NCBI RefSeq assembly: GCF_000769655.1
Contig: NZ_CP008887.1
Location: 744,001-808,000 of the forward strand
Direction: 5' to 3'
DNA: 64,000 nt
Source: Thermococcus eurythermalis
GTDB lineage: Archaea; Methanobacteriota_B; Thermococci; Thermococcales; Thermococcaceae
Shown here: piece after piece, positions 15,986 through 25,109 of the stretch
How positions within the stretch are numbered: position 1 is the stretch's first letter
How the letters are laid out: each line of letters starts with the position of its first letter
The notes under the pieces: generated by a model
Seen by the model: only the letters and a program-made list of their open reading frames with translations
Database searches by the model: none
What the model was told of the DNA's origin: nothing
Position numbers and translations under genes: made by a program

Positions 15986-17718
15986 AGCGTGGTCAGCTCC
16001 TGAGCTTTGATGCCCTCCTCGCGGTCGTTATCATCATCTTCATGTTAGGTGCGGTTAGCGCTACCTCTGACAACCTAAAGTCCGGCCTTACGAGCCTCCT
16101 CGGCTGGTACGATAGAACCAGCATTCCAGATACCATGCTCGACGTGCTCCTTAAAAGTCCGGGAAGCCCACCGAACTGGAGCGAGGATTCCTCTTCACTT
16201 GTAGTCCCTGGCCTCAGGGCGTATTCTGACCAGTACGTGGATTACGACAAAGCTGTTGCATTCTTTAATCTCCTTGAGAACAACGATTCGAGATGGGGAC
16301 ATGCCCTTTCAAACCTCAGCCTGGGGCATCCGTTCCTTCTTGACTTTTACCTGGGTAAGTGGGCATTCAAGGCCAATTTCTCGTGGAACCCGAACGTGGG
16401 CGGGGGTGTTCCTCCGGGGTTCAACGTGTATAACGGGAGTTGCTCAATAACGGGAAGCGCTCAGCTTTCCTTCGATGACCCCACGATAATTCCCTGTTCC
16501 CCGCTCGACGTTAGGGGGTCCACGGATATCACAGCCTCCTCTCACCTCTGTATAGTTGGTCCGGTGGGCGTTGATACCAGGGGCTCCATCACAGTAGACG
16601 TCGGTCACTATCCTCCCTCTCAGGAGTACCCCTACCTGGCCATTGGTGGTGACTGGATAATACGAGGTGCCGGTACCGTTCACGTTGCTGGCAACGCCTA
16701 CGTCCTTGGAGCTCTGGTGGTCCTTGGAGGGGGTTCAAGGGATATTGACATAGCAAAGGACCTGATAATCTACGGTAACACGTCCAATCCCTATATGATT
16801 GACATAACCGGTGCATCGGTCAGCATAAATGTTGGTATCGCCGGGTCCAGTCCTGGAAACGTTTACGTCCGTGTTAACGGCATCTGGTACGCCTCCAACC
16901 AGACGGGGGTCTGGTACAGGAGGACCGGCAATGGATGGGAGAAAGTTCAGGGAACCCCCGCGGGAATAGTATATAATTCCAAAGTTCTTACGGTCAACGG
17001 CTATCCCCTGTCCCCCGATTGGAGGCCCCCTTCTCCCCCCGATTGTCTCAGCTACGGTCAGGGTCAGCCCCTAACAGTTTCTCACATCGAGGGCAACTAC
17101 ACCTACCCCCAACAGCTAAATGGAAGTCAGGTCTGGAACCGTGTTGCGTACCTCAACGGCTCTTTCCTCGTGAACCCGGCCGACATTTCTAGGGTGTTTG
17201 CCGCGATGAACGCCTCTGACTGGGTCTCGTACTCGGAGAGGAACACGGTGATGAGTCTCTTCAAGTACAACAGAACCATCTGGATTACCGGTAATTCCGA
17301 GGATATACTACTCGGGGGTGTCCTCAGGTATCCGATTCCCAGCTATGCCCTTCTGAGGTTCGTCATTCCCAACGAGACGGGTTACCTCCTCATGGTGATA
17401 GTTGATGGTGGAGACTTGAAGGCTCTGGGCGTCTGGAAAACCTCAAAAACCCCCACCGTGATGGGCCAAATGTGGAAGCTCGCCGGCGGTACCGTAACAA
17501 CGGTGGCAGCTTACAGGGGCTCCGGTGACTCCCTCACCATTCCCTGGGGTGACGTGTTCAGCGCCCCCACGGGTGCGGGTCGGCCCGTGCTCATGTACCT
17601 GTACTCAAATGCTTTCACACAGCCCGTTAAGATGGTTGATGAAGGTGACATAGGGGTTCTTCTTAGCCCGATGTACGAGCCCCTCCTTGTAAAACTGTGG
17701 GTGTGGGATGAGAGATGA
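15982..17718 (+). CDS. Pilin-like protein 4 with beta-helix domain
   Basis: 578 residues. The N-terminus MKRGQLLSFDALLAVVIII resembles a pilin leader in which Asp takes the place of Glu. Residues ~150-300 contain regularly spaced hydrophobic strands (DVRGSTDITASS, VDTRGSITVDV, VAGNAYVLGALVVLGGGS) that look like a right-handed beta-helix. The C-terminal ~200 residues are a separate domain. It starts in an ATGA overlap. Size suggests a pilus tip or adhesin subunit. Confidence 0.72.
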   Translation: MKRGQLLSFDALLAVVIIIFMLGAVSATSDNLKSGLTSLLGWYDRTSIPDTMLDVLLKSPGSPPNWSEDSSSLVVPGLRAYSDQYVDYDKAVAFFNLLENNDSRWGHALSNLSLGHPFLLDFYLGKWAFKANFSWNPNVGGGVPPGFNVYNGSCSITGSAQLSFDDPTIIPCSPLDVRGSTDITASSHLCIVGPVGVDTRGSITVDVGHYPPSQEYPYLAIGGDWIIRGAGTVHVAGNAYVLGALVVLGGGSRDIDIAKDLIIYGNTSNPYMIDITGASVSINVGIAGSSPGNVYVRVNGIWYASNQTGVWYRRTGNGWEKVQGTPAGIVYNSKVLTVNGYPLSPDWRPPSPPDCLSYGQGQPLTVSHIEGNYTYPQQLNGSQVWNRVAYLNGSFLVNPADISRVFAAMNASDWVSYSERNTVMSLFKYNRTIWITGNSEDILLGGVLRYPIPSYALLRFVIPNETGYLLMVIVDGGDLKALGVWKTSKTPTVMGQMWKLAGGTVTTVAAYRGSGDSLTIPWGDVFSAPTGAGRPVLMYLYSNAFTQPVKMVDEGDIGVLLSPMYEPLLVKLWVWDER

Positions 17719-19844
17719 GGCGGGGATTTGTGTTCACGCTTGATGCCGTGCTGGCACTCTTTCTTGTTCTGATAATGATAACGGCTATAACCACGGCCGA
17801 GAGTCAGGTTCAGTCGGTTTACAAAACCCAGATGAGGATGAGTGAGCTCGACAATGCGAACGCGATGCTAAAACTGCTTAGAACCGTTCCGCTGAGCCAG
17901 CTCGTTCCCGCAAGCGTGATAGATGACTGGGAGTCTGGTTCAGACCCTGTTTTGAACACGACCCTGGTTACCCCTGATATGAGCCCCCTCGAGATAGCCG
18001 CCACATACTGGGCCGTGAGCCCTATCTATCCCGGGCAGGACTACAAAAAGAAGGCCTCCATAATCCTCGGGTACATCCTAAACTCAACGCTTGGGGGCTA
18101 CAACTATGAGCTTCTCATAAACAACTGGACGAACGCCTTTATGAGCAGGGGCTCTTACAACTACTCCCTTGCAAGGGATGTTTCCGCGGCAACTCTCGTG
18201 CTTAGCGGTTACTCATACAACCAGACCCCCAGGGGATACGTTGCCAGGGCTTTCCTCAGCAAGCTGAAGGCCAAAGTTACTAGCTACGTTTACCAGGGCG
18301 ACTATGTAGCAACCCAGCACAGTGGAAAGTGGATTCGGATAACTTACATAATACCCACCAGCCAGTTTCCACTCGGCACGAAGATTCTCAATGTCACCTG
18401 GTACTTTGAGGCTGCTGTCGTCGATTCCAATTACTACGCCTATATCAACGGAAAATCTGTCAGTTGCTTCCCTCAAGGGAACATCATGACCTTTGAGGAA
18501 ATTACCGACGATGGGAGCGGAAACTGCAACTTGGTTGAGAACGTGCAGAAGAGCGTAAATGAGAGTACTGACACGAACTTTACCGTTGAGGTATATAACT
18601 GGGGTGGCGTATCTGGTGAGGATGGTGCCCAGCATATCATAATAACGTATGAGACGCCCCAAGCGTCCACCTTTAAGTATCCTCACTACTACCCATTTGC
18701 TGATGTTAGGGCAAATGACTCCATTCACATAGAGAAGTACGTTTTTGCCCCCGGTAACCTTACCGACCTGAGCATTAAGATAGCTGGTCAAAATATTAAA
18801 ACTGTAACAGCCGCGATTAGAATCTATGGGAGTGTATCGAGGAGCTTTTCCCTCACGAGGGTGGGTGAATACTTTGTTGCCACAAACACAACACTTGCGA
18901 ACATCATTCACGAAATGGGTTACAGCTACTCTGACCTGTCCGGAACGTATTTTACGATACTACTTGACGTTACCTGGGAGGGGAGTGGCGAGTTACACTT
19001 GGACGGAAAGAACTCATACGTTTATGCCGATTACATACCGTTTACTGCCATGAGCCTGTACTCTGTTGACGTTACAGAGGTCATACCTCCGTATTCCTAT
19101 TGGGGTGGTTCCGCCTTAGATTACTTCTATCACAATGCGGAATGGGTGTGGGATATACCGGAGTACGCGGTTCCTCTGTACGTTACATTTCAGCTTCCAT
19201 GGTACCATTCTTCTTTCAGAGAGTGCCTTCAGAAGGTTTCAGTCTTAATGAACTCATCAACGAACTCTTGGAGAACCCTTTACTATGCCCCGGATTATAA
19301 CCCCTTCGTAGACGCCTTTGCCAGATGGGGGTACACAAGGGTCACGAGGGACTATCAGAACAAAATCGTTAGGGATGCCCTTCATACTGGGCGGAACGCC
19401 TTCAGACTCAACTTTGGGCGCTGTTACTACGTTGCTCCGAAGTACACCTTGGCTTCCGTTGTCTATCTCCTCAACGCCTACGCCCCTTACGGCGACGTGA
19501 AGCCGTACCTTATGCAGGGGTACCCAAGTGTTAAGGCGTACAACCTGACCTACGTTTACAAGATTGGGGGACAACATCACACTGCTTCAATCGTCGTTGG
19601 AAGCCCGGATGCCGTAACATCCGGGGAGTACGTGAACATCACCGCCTGCCAGCTGGACCCAACCAAGTACGCGGTTGATGACGCAGTGCTCAGGCTTTTC
19701 AGGAACCTCGGGGGAGATGGCTGTACAAAGCCAGTCCTTGTGAACCTCGGGGACACGCTCATAGACTACGTTTCCCTGCCCGGCGTTCCGAGGTCCATAT
19801 CCCCGATAACCGTGACCCTTAGGATATGGAGGGTGGGAGGATGA
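17715..19844 (+). CDS. Pilin-like protein 5, large exported subunit
   Basis: 709 residues. It starts MRRGFVFTLDAVLALFLVL, again a short basic leader, Gly, and a hydrophobic helix with an acidic residue. The rest is extracellular, Tyr/Asn-rich and beta-rich with many N-x-S/T sites and a few cysteines (GGDGCTKPV near the end). The ATGA overlap on both sides places it in the same translation unit. No named domain is recognised. Confidence 0.7.
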   Translation: MRRGFVFTLDAVLALFLVLIMITAITTAESQVQSVYKTQMRMSELDNANAMLKLLRTVPLSQLVPASVIDDWESGSDPVLNTTLVTPDMSPLEIAATYWAVSPIYPGQDYKKKASIILGYILNSTLGGYNYELLINNWTNAFMSRGSYNYSLARDVSAATLVLSGYSYNQTPRGYVARAFLSKLKAKVTSYVYQGDYVATQHSGKWIRITYIIPTSQFPLGTKILNVTWYFEAAVVDSNYYAYINGKSVSCFPQGNIMTFEEITDDGSGNCNLVENVQKSVNESTDTNFTVEVYNWGGVSGEDGAQHIIITYETPQASTFKYPHYYPFADVRANDSIHIEKYVFAPGNLTDLSIKIAGQNIKTVTAAIRIYGSVSRSFSLTRVGEYFVATNTTLANIIHEMGYSYSDLSGTYFTILLDVTWEGSGELHLDGKNSYVYADYIPFTAMSLYSVDVTEVIPPYSYWGGSALDYFYHNAEWVWDIPEYAVPLYVTFQLPWYHSSFRECLQKVSVLMNSSTNSWRTLYYAPDYNPFVDAFARWGYTRVTRDYQNKIVRDALHTGRNAFRLNFGRCYYVAPKYTLASVVYLLNAYAPYGDVKPYLMQGYPSVKAYNLTYVYKIGGQHHTASIVVGSPDAVTSGEYVNITACQLDPTKYAVDDAVLRLFRNLGGDGCTKPVLVNLGDTLIDYVSLPGVPRSISPITVTLRIWRVGG

Positions 19845-22800
19845 AAAGGCGAGGTTTTATAATAAACTCAACGGCTCTCGTTCTGCTCATACCCCTACTC
19901 CTGTTACTCGCCACGTACAGCAACGTTACTTCTTACATCCTTCAGGCGCAGTCGCAGGCGATCCGTTTGAAAACGACCCAGGACGTTGTCTCATACCTCC
20001 AGCTCGACCTTCAGAACGTTATGAGGCTCTCCCTTCAGCGCGCGTTGGTTCTGGGTATTGCATACACAACGACCGTTGAACCCTTGGACGACGCCCAGCT
20101 TGCACTGGAAAACCTGGTTAAATACGGAAGTTACTCTCAGATAAGCTCTGCCGGCGCTGATTGGATTTCCAGGGAAAGGCAGTTCATGGGCAACGCAACC
20201 CTGCTCGAATGGCTGAACAACGTGAGGGACTACCTAGCGACCATGGGTTATAGGATGGTTACCCCACCTTCCGAGATAATTGACAACATTCATTTAACGA
20301 TAGCTCCGCTTGATTCGTTCCACATCGTTGCAAACGTCACGATTCCCCAGGTTGTCATAGAGGACACTTCCGGGAAGATAGTCTACAACTCGAGCATTCC
20401 CCCGAGGGGCTCTCTTTATGTTGTTGTCCCGATAACCGACCTTGAAGACCCATTGGTTGCGCACTTAACTAAAGGCAGAATGTCGAGGGTCGTCAAACCG
20501 TGTTCCTTCGCTTATCCCAACCTCACACCGCCATACTACCTCCTCACTGGCTACGGCAGTGACCCGAGTACGTATCCCCTCAAGTTTGCCGCCCCGTTTT
20601 CGCCGGTAATCTCCAGCGATAGGGTGTACTACGGCGACACCTATCCCGGGGAAGGAGCCCTTGCATACGTTCTAATGGACAAGCCGAGCACTGTCCCTGC
20701 AGTTCCCTACGTCTTTGAAACCTCCATAAACGGTTCCCTCGTTTCCCCGTCCTCAATTCTTGGAGATGGGGACATGGGAGTTCTGGTTTTCTCAGGAAGG
20801 GCAGATCAGAGTGTTAATTGGTGCGATGAAAACTTCAACAAACGCGTGGGGTTCCGGCTCTCGGGGATTGCCAACCGCAGCCTTGTCCTCCTTAAGTTCG
20901 ACCCCTCCTCCGTGCCGTTTTCGGAAATCTCTCACAGCGGGTCCCTTGCTGAGATGAGAATATACACCTCCACCTGTCAGCCCGCCAGTTACTGGATTGA
21001 AAAGTGGGACTCAAGCGAGGTCCTCATATGGCTCAACGTGACGGGGACTGATTACTATATTTACTACTCACCCGGTTCCCAGGTTCAGCCGAGCAGGGGC
21101 TACCTTTCGAATGTTGTCGGGGACAACTACTACACGAACGTTACCCTCAGCCCGGGCCAGCGCGTATTCTTGTTCAACACCACTGAGCCGGTCTTCGTGC
21201 GCTACCAAGTTAATGGGGATAAGAATTCGGACTTCAACGGAGGTATTGAGGTAACGACGCCCGTTGAAGGCCCTGCGAACGTTCTGCACGTCGCCTTGAA
21301 TTATCCCTTCGGTGTCGCTGACGTTCAGGTTCCAGTGTACCTAAACTCAACGTGGGCATCGCTCGTTCCCCATTCCGGTAATATGGCCCGGATTAGAGTC
21401 TACTCGGATTCTGATTTCACTACTGAAATCCCGTTCTGGATTGAATACTGGGACGATGGTGGTGCTATAATATGGGTCAGGACGGACTTGCCGGGTGATG
21501 TCTACATTAAGTTCGGCGACGAGCTCCCGCTAACCAGAGGAAACGGAGACGGAGTATTCGAGTTCTTCGACGACTTCAGCGGCGATTCGCTGGACACTTC
21601 AAAGTGGAACGTTAAGAACCCACGCGGAAGCTACTCCGTGAGTAATGGAATCTTGAGTCTAGAAGGAAACAACAAGGCAGGTAACCCTGACGTCTGGCTC
21701 TGGACGAAGAAGACGTTCCCGGCTAGCTACGTTGTTGGAATGAGAGTTTACATCAAAAACCAGCCCTTTTGGATGTGGTACATAGACTCAACTGGATGGG
21801 GCTGGATGGAGCATATCATTGGGAATTATGGACATCTTGGAGATTTTAATGTTAATACTGGGGATTTTGATGATGGACTAGCCGGTGGAGGTAGCTACAC
21901 AAAGAAAACCTGGAGTTACATGGAGATTGAAATCTACAATTATTATTACCTCGGTGACTATTATGCTAGCGTCATAACGTACCAGGATGTAACTCCTTTT
22001 GTCTGGAACTGGAGAAGTCAGAACGTGGTCAGTTACTACTATGGAGTTCTTAATGATATATATGCTAGCGACAACACAGCAATCGGCCTTGGCCAGTTCT
22101 ACAAAGGGCCCACTGAATACGATTTCATCTATGTCAGAAAGTATCTCGACCTCCGCTACATCTCTGAGGGCGTTGAGCGTCTCACCTCTGCCGTTCCGGT
22201 GTCGTTCCAGCTCGTTGACAACTGGACGACGGCGGGAAGACTCTTCATACTCAAGAACTGGAAGGACGTTCTTTCAAAGTATCAGACGGGAACATGGTCA
22301 GTGGACGCTCCAAACCGCTACGAAGTGGATATTTTGTCCTCGTCCACGCTGGTCTTTAACTTCACCCACGAGCCGGGTTCCGCTTTCTCTCAGAACTCGA
22401 ATGCAGACGTGGGCGTGGTGCCCGCCGGCAACCTGAGCGTGTACCTCGTGGTCAATAACAGCGACGATAACTCGGCCAACTTTGAGTGGGTCTTCTGGGG
22501 CCCGTATCCCTACCGGGTTCTCACCCCCCTGCTGAGCGCTCCCCAGCAGAGGCCCCCCTCCGGCAACTACGTAAGCGTCAAAGTCTTCGACATCCAGCCT
22601 TTCATAAGCTGTGTTGTCAACGCTCGTTACTTCGGCGTCGCGGGAGCACCCTCGTTCTTTGAGCGCCTTGAGGGGGGAAGCACGGCTCACAGGGCCCGTT
22701 ACCTTGCCCTCGCCCAGGCAATGCAGAAGGCAGTCTACGGACGCGTTAAATACCCCATAGGACTTGTTAGCTTTATCCTCCCAAGGAATCTGCCTGCGAA

Positions 22801-23029
22801 CCTCAACTTTTTAATCCGCAAACAACCGGCCGTTGACTATATATACCTAGACTACCTGAACTACGCCGGCGACGACCCAAACGCGATGCAGGTCCTCGGT
22901 ATCTCCGCCACGGGAGGAATAACATCAACTTCGGTCTTGGACCAGAATTTTTACTTAACCCCCTCAACCGCCAGCCTTATCTTTGGCCCATACACAAACG
23001 ACCTGCTCGTTCCAGTAGGTTCAGGGTGA
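19841..23029 (+). CDS. Pilin-like protein 6, giant DUF2341/LamG-like adhesin
   Basis: 1062 residues. After MKRRGFIINSTALVLLIPL, a leader-plus-helix like its neighbours, come a ~300-residue unique region, two DUF2341-like modules (first near WCDENFNKRVGFRLSG and LIWLNVTGTDYYIYY; second near 490-570), and a concanavalin/LamG-type domain opening FFDDFSGDSLDTSKWNV with carbohydrate-binding character. I start at the ATG 19841 in an ATGA overlap. It is a plausible tip adhesin for sugars or surfaces. Confidence 0.75.
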   Translation: MKRRGFIINSTALVLLIPLLLLLATYSNVTSYILQAQSQAIRLKTTQDVVSYLQLDLQNVMRLSLQRALVLGIAYTTTVEPLDDAQLALENLVKYGSYSQISSAGADWISRERQFMGNATLLEWLNNVRDYLATMGYRMVTPPSEIIDNIHLTIAPLDSFHIVANVTIPQVVIEDTSGKIVYNSSIPPRGSLYVVVPITDLEDPLVAHLTKGRMSRVVKPCSFAYPNLTPPYYLLTGYGSDPSTYPLKFAAPFSPVISSDRVYYGDTYPGEGALAYVLMDKPSTVPAVPYVFETSINGSLVSPSSILGDGDMGVLVFSGRADQSVNWCDENFNKRVGFRLSGIANRSLVLLKFDPSSVPFSEISHSGSLAEMRIYTSTCQPASYWIEKWDSSEVLIWLNVTGTDYYIYYSPGSQVQPSRGYLSNVVGDNYYTNVTLSPGQRVFLFNTTEPVFVRYQVNGDKNSDFNGGIEVTTPVEGPANVLHVALNYPFGVADVQVPVYLNSTWASLVPHSGNMARIRVYSDSDFTTEIPFWIEYWDDGGAIIWVRTDLPGDVYIKFGDELPLTRGNGDGVFEFFDDFSGDSLDTSKWNVKNPRGSYSVSNGILSLEGNNKAGNPDVWLWTKKTFPASYVVGMRVYIKNQPFWMWYIDSTGWGWMEHIIGNYGHLGDFNVNTGDFDDGLAGGGSYTKKTWSYMEIEIYNYYYLGDYYASVITYQDVTPFVWNWRSQNVVSYYYGVLNDIYASDNTAIGLGQFYKGPTEYDFIYVRKYLDLRYISEGVERLTSAVPVSFQLVDNWTTAGRLFILKNWKDVLSKYQTGTWSVDAPNRYEVDILSSSTLVFNFTHEPGSAFSQNSNADVGVVPAGNLSVYLVVNNSDDNSANFEWVFWGPYPYRVLTPLLSAPQQRPPSGNYVSVKVFDIQPFISCVVNARYFGVAGAPSFFERLEGGSTAHRARYLALAQAMQKAVYGRVKYPIGLVSFILPRNLPANLNFLIRKQPAVDYIYLDYLNYAGDDPNAMQVLGISATGGITSTSVLDQNFYLTPSTASLIFGPYTNDLLVPVGSG

Positions 23030-23035
23030 TGTGAA

Positions 23036-23779
23036 ATGAGCTTCGATGAGTTCCTTTACTCAATAGGTGAAAGTGTAGAGCGCATCGTCTCTGCCGTCAG
23101 GTCTTTTATTTTCCCGGAGCCTTCAGAGAACCCGCCGAGCTTTGGCTTTACTGGTCGGTTTGTCAAGTCCAATGTCACTCTACACGAACTTTTCAGCCTC
23201 CACCTCCAGCTGTGCTTTCTGCTGTATCTCTTTCTCAACTTTGCCCTGGTCTTTTTGACTAGAAATCCCCTGTGGCTCATTGTGGTTGCGGCTCCCTACT
23301 TTCTTTACCTGCGCTACCTCCTTCGCCGTTATGGGGACTTTCTCCTGGACAAGAAGCCATATCAGGTCTTCTACGCGGTGCTTTCTGCGCTTTCCTTCCT
23401 TGCGTTTTTTGGGTACTCTCTCGTCAGGCTTTACGCGGGGGGTATCGTCTACGTCTACCTTTACATACTCTCTGTGGCGGCTCTTGTCTTAATCTTCCGC
23501 TGGTACTTCAAGAGAACCTTCGGCAGGGACTACACCTACGGCGTCGTCGAGGAAGTTAAGAATGATGTTATCAAAGTCTTTGTCCACGACGACATAGCTG
23601 CAAACGTCAAGCCTGGGCGCTACTGGCTCCCCGCGGTTCCGGACGCTGAGCCCGGAAGGGTCGTTAAAGTCCTCGTGGAAGACCGAACCTTCCGCAGTGC
23701 AAGGCCGGTGCGGATAATCGAGGTCTATCTCCCTCAGTCCTCCCAGAGCTCCACCGAGCCGAAGAACGCCACCGAGTGA
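23036..23779 (+). CDS. Polytopic membrane protein, DUF2101-like
   Basis: 247 residues. The soluble N-terminus (MSFDEFLYSIGESVERIVSA) precedes four membrane helices (about 58-76, 80-93, 109-127, 133-152) and a cytoplasmic C-terminal domain with a small beta-barrel flavour (YGVVEEVKNDVIKVFVHDD). I believe this is the Thermococcales DUF2101 family. It lies 6 nt after the giant adhesin, so it may serve as membrane platform or export partner; this is inference. It overlaps the next gene convergently by 46 bp. Confidence 0.7.
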   Translation: MSFDEFLYSIGESVERIVSAVRSFIFPEPSENPPSFGFTGRFVKSNVTLHELFSLHLQLCFLLYLFLNFALVFLTRNPLWLIVVAAPYFLYLRYLLRRYGDFLLDKKPYQVFYAVLSALSFLAFFGYSLVRLYAGGIVYVYLYILSVAALVLIFRWYFKRTFGRDYTYGVVEEVKNDVIKVFVHDDIAANVKPGRYWLPAVPDAEPGRVVKVLVEDRTFRSARPVRIIEVYLPQSSQSSTEPKNATE

Positions 23780-24009
23780 AGGACGAGCAGGTAGATTGAG
23801 TGGTGGGGCTCTATCAGGTTGGTCTTTGCGAATCCGAACCCTTTCTTTTCTATGATTAAGGGCTCGACCCGGGGATTGTCTGGTTCCAGAGTTGCCGACG
23901 TTTTCGTGACTGTTAATGTGTATCCCAGTCCGTTGGATATCCTCTCAAGGAAGCCGCTGAACTGCTCCCACATCCTTACATCGGTTTTATAGTAGATGGT
24001 GTGCCCCAA
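23734..24009 (-). CDS. Small hypothetical protein, TTG start
   Basis: 91 residues beginning MGHTIYYKTDVRMWEQF, with KTSATLEPDNPRVEPLIIEKK in the middle. I place the start at a TTG (24009) because GGTGAT lies just before it and the TATA box CTTTTTAAAG (minus, 24039-24048) predicts transcription from about 24018; the longer frame to 24063 would begin upstream of the RNA. It overlaps the previous gene convergently. Function unknown. Confidence 0.65.
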   Translation of the reverse strand: MGHTIYYKTDVRMWEQFSGFLERISNGLGYTLTVTKTSATLEPDNPRVEPLIIEKKGFGFAKTNLIEPHHSIYLLVLHSVAFFGSVELWED

Positions 24010-24088
24010 AGTATCACCATAAAAAGTAACGCTGGAAACTTTAAAAAGTTTTTCGATGTGCAATGCTCTATCGTAATGGCCCCATTAG

Positions 24089-24098
24089 CTTTTTAAAG
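24089..24098 (+). promoter_or_regulatory. TATA box of snatA/marC gene
   Basis: CTTTTTAAAG is centred 34 nt before the ATG at 24128. A second copy of the same 10-mer, on the other strand at 24039-24048, drives the divergent small gene. Confidence 0.65.
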
Positions 24099-24127
24099 AC
24101 AAGCTATCGTCCCCGGTTGGTGGTGTC

Positions 24128-24778
24128 ATGGGGGATATCGTTGCCGTTCTCAAGTATCTTATAATACTGTACGGCGGTCTGTTCGCGATAACGAACCCTA
24201 TTGGAGCCGTGCCAGTGTTTCTCGGCATTACCCACGACCTCAGCGTACGCGAGAGGAGAGAGATAGCCACAAAAACCGCCATAACAGTTATTGTGACCCT
24301 GGTGGTTTTTGCCCTCATAGGCCAGTGGATTTTCCGGTTCTTCGGTTCGAGCGTTGATGCCTTCGCCATAGCAGGGGGAATCCTGCTCTTCAGAATGGCA
24401 ATGGATATGCTATCGGGCAAGCTATCCTCGGTTAAGATAAGCACCGAGGAGACCGAGGAGTTTGACGAGGAAGTCGTTACACTTGAGGAGGTCGCGATAA
24501 TTCCCCTTGCAATCCCTCTAATCTCGGGCCCGGGTGCGATAACGACGGTGATGCTTTACATGGCGAAGGCAGGCGGCGTCATGGAAAGGGCCGTTGTCCT
24601 GTTGGGTATAATCCTGATCGGCATTACAGTATGGCTCGTCCTCTGCTCCGCCAACGTGATAAAGGCGCGCCTCGGCAGGGTGGGCATAAAGGTAATGACG
24701 AGGATGATGGGTCTGATACTGACCTCCATGGCCGTCCAGATGATTATAAACGGCATTAAGGGGGCTTTTGGCCTTTGA
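24128..24778 (+). CDS. snatA: MarC/SnatA family neutral amino-acid transporter
   Basis: 216 residues, six membrane helices, with the family's paired NPIGAVPVF (about 20-28) and PLAIPLISGPGAI (about 126-138) re-entrant motifs. The Thermococcus sp. KS-1 member was shown to move small neutral amino acids with Na+ or H+. The loop between helices 3 and 4 is acidic (STEETEEFDEEVV). Monocistronic behind its own TATA box. Confidence 0.92.
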   Translation: MGDIVAVLKYLIILYGGLFAITNPIGAVPVFLGITHDLSVRERREIATKTAITVIVTLVVFALIGQWIFRFFGSSVDAFAIAGGILLFRMAMDMLSGKLSSVKISTEETEEFDEEVVTLEEVAIIPLAIPLISGPGAITTVMLYMAKAGGVMERAVVLLGIILIGITVWLVLCSANVIKARLGRVGIKVMTRMMGLILTSMAVQMIINGIKGAFGL

Positions 24779-24827
24779 TTTCCAAAACCCTTAAATCTTT
24801 TCTGTTGAACTATGTCCGGTGTCGAAA

Positions 24828-25109
24828 ATGCGCGGAGACCTGATACGTGTTCTGAGCTCTGTTGAGGAGAAGGCAAACGAGCTGAGGCTTGACGGGTACG
24901 AGCCCGACGTTGTGCTCGTTGGGAAAAAGGCCTACGAGTTCATAAGAGAACAGGTGAACGAGGAGTTCGGTGGTGGGGAGGAAGTCCTTGAGCTTTCCGG
25001 GCTGAAGGTTCGGGTTCTTGAGGAGCTCGAAGGGGACGCCGTTGTTATAGACAGCAAAGCTCTTGGACTCGGCCTCGGCGGGGCGAAGCGCTTCAAGGTC
25101 GTCCTATAA
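24828..25109 (+). CDS. DUF1884 family protein (PF0899-like)
   Basis: 93 residues. MRGDLIRVLSSVEEKANELR and the end VVIDSKALGLGLGGAKRFKVV match the Thermococcales DUF1884 family, whose P. furiosus member PF0899 has a solved structure but no assigned function. I start at the ATG 24828 (GGTG upstream) rather than the GTG three codons earlier. Its end overlaps the CitG-family gene by 17 bp, tail to tail. Confidence 0.85.
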   Translation: MRGDLIRVLSSVEEKANELRLDGYEPDVVLVGKKAYEFIREQVNEEFGGGEEVLELSGLKVRVLEELEGDAVVIDSKALGLGLGGAKRFKVVL

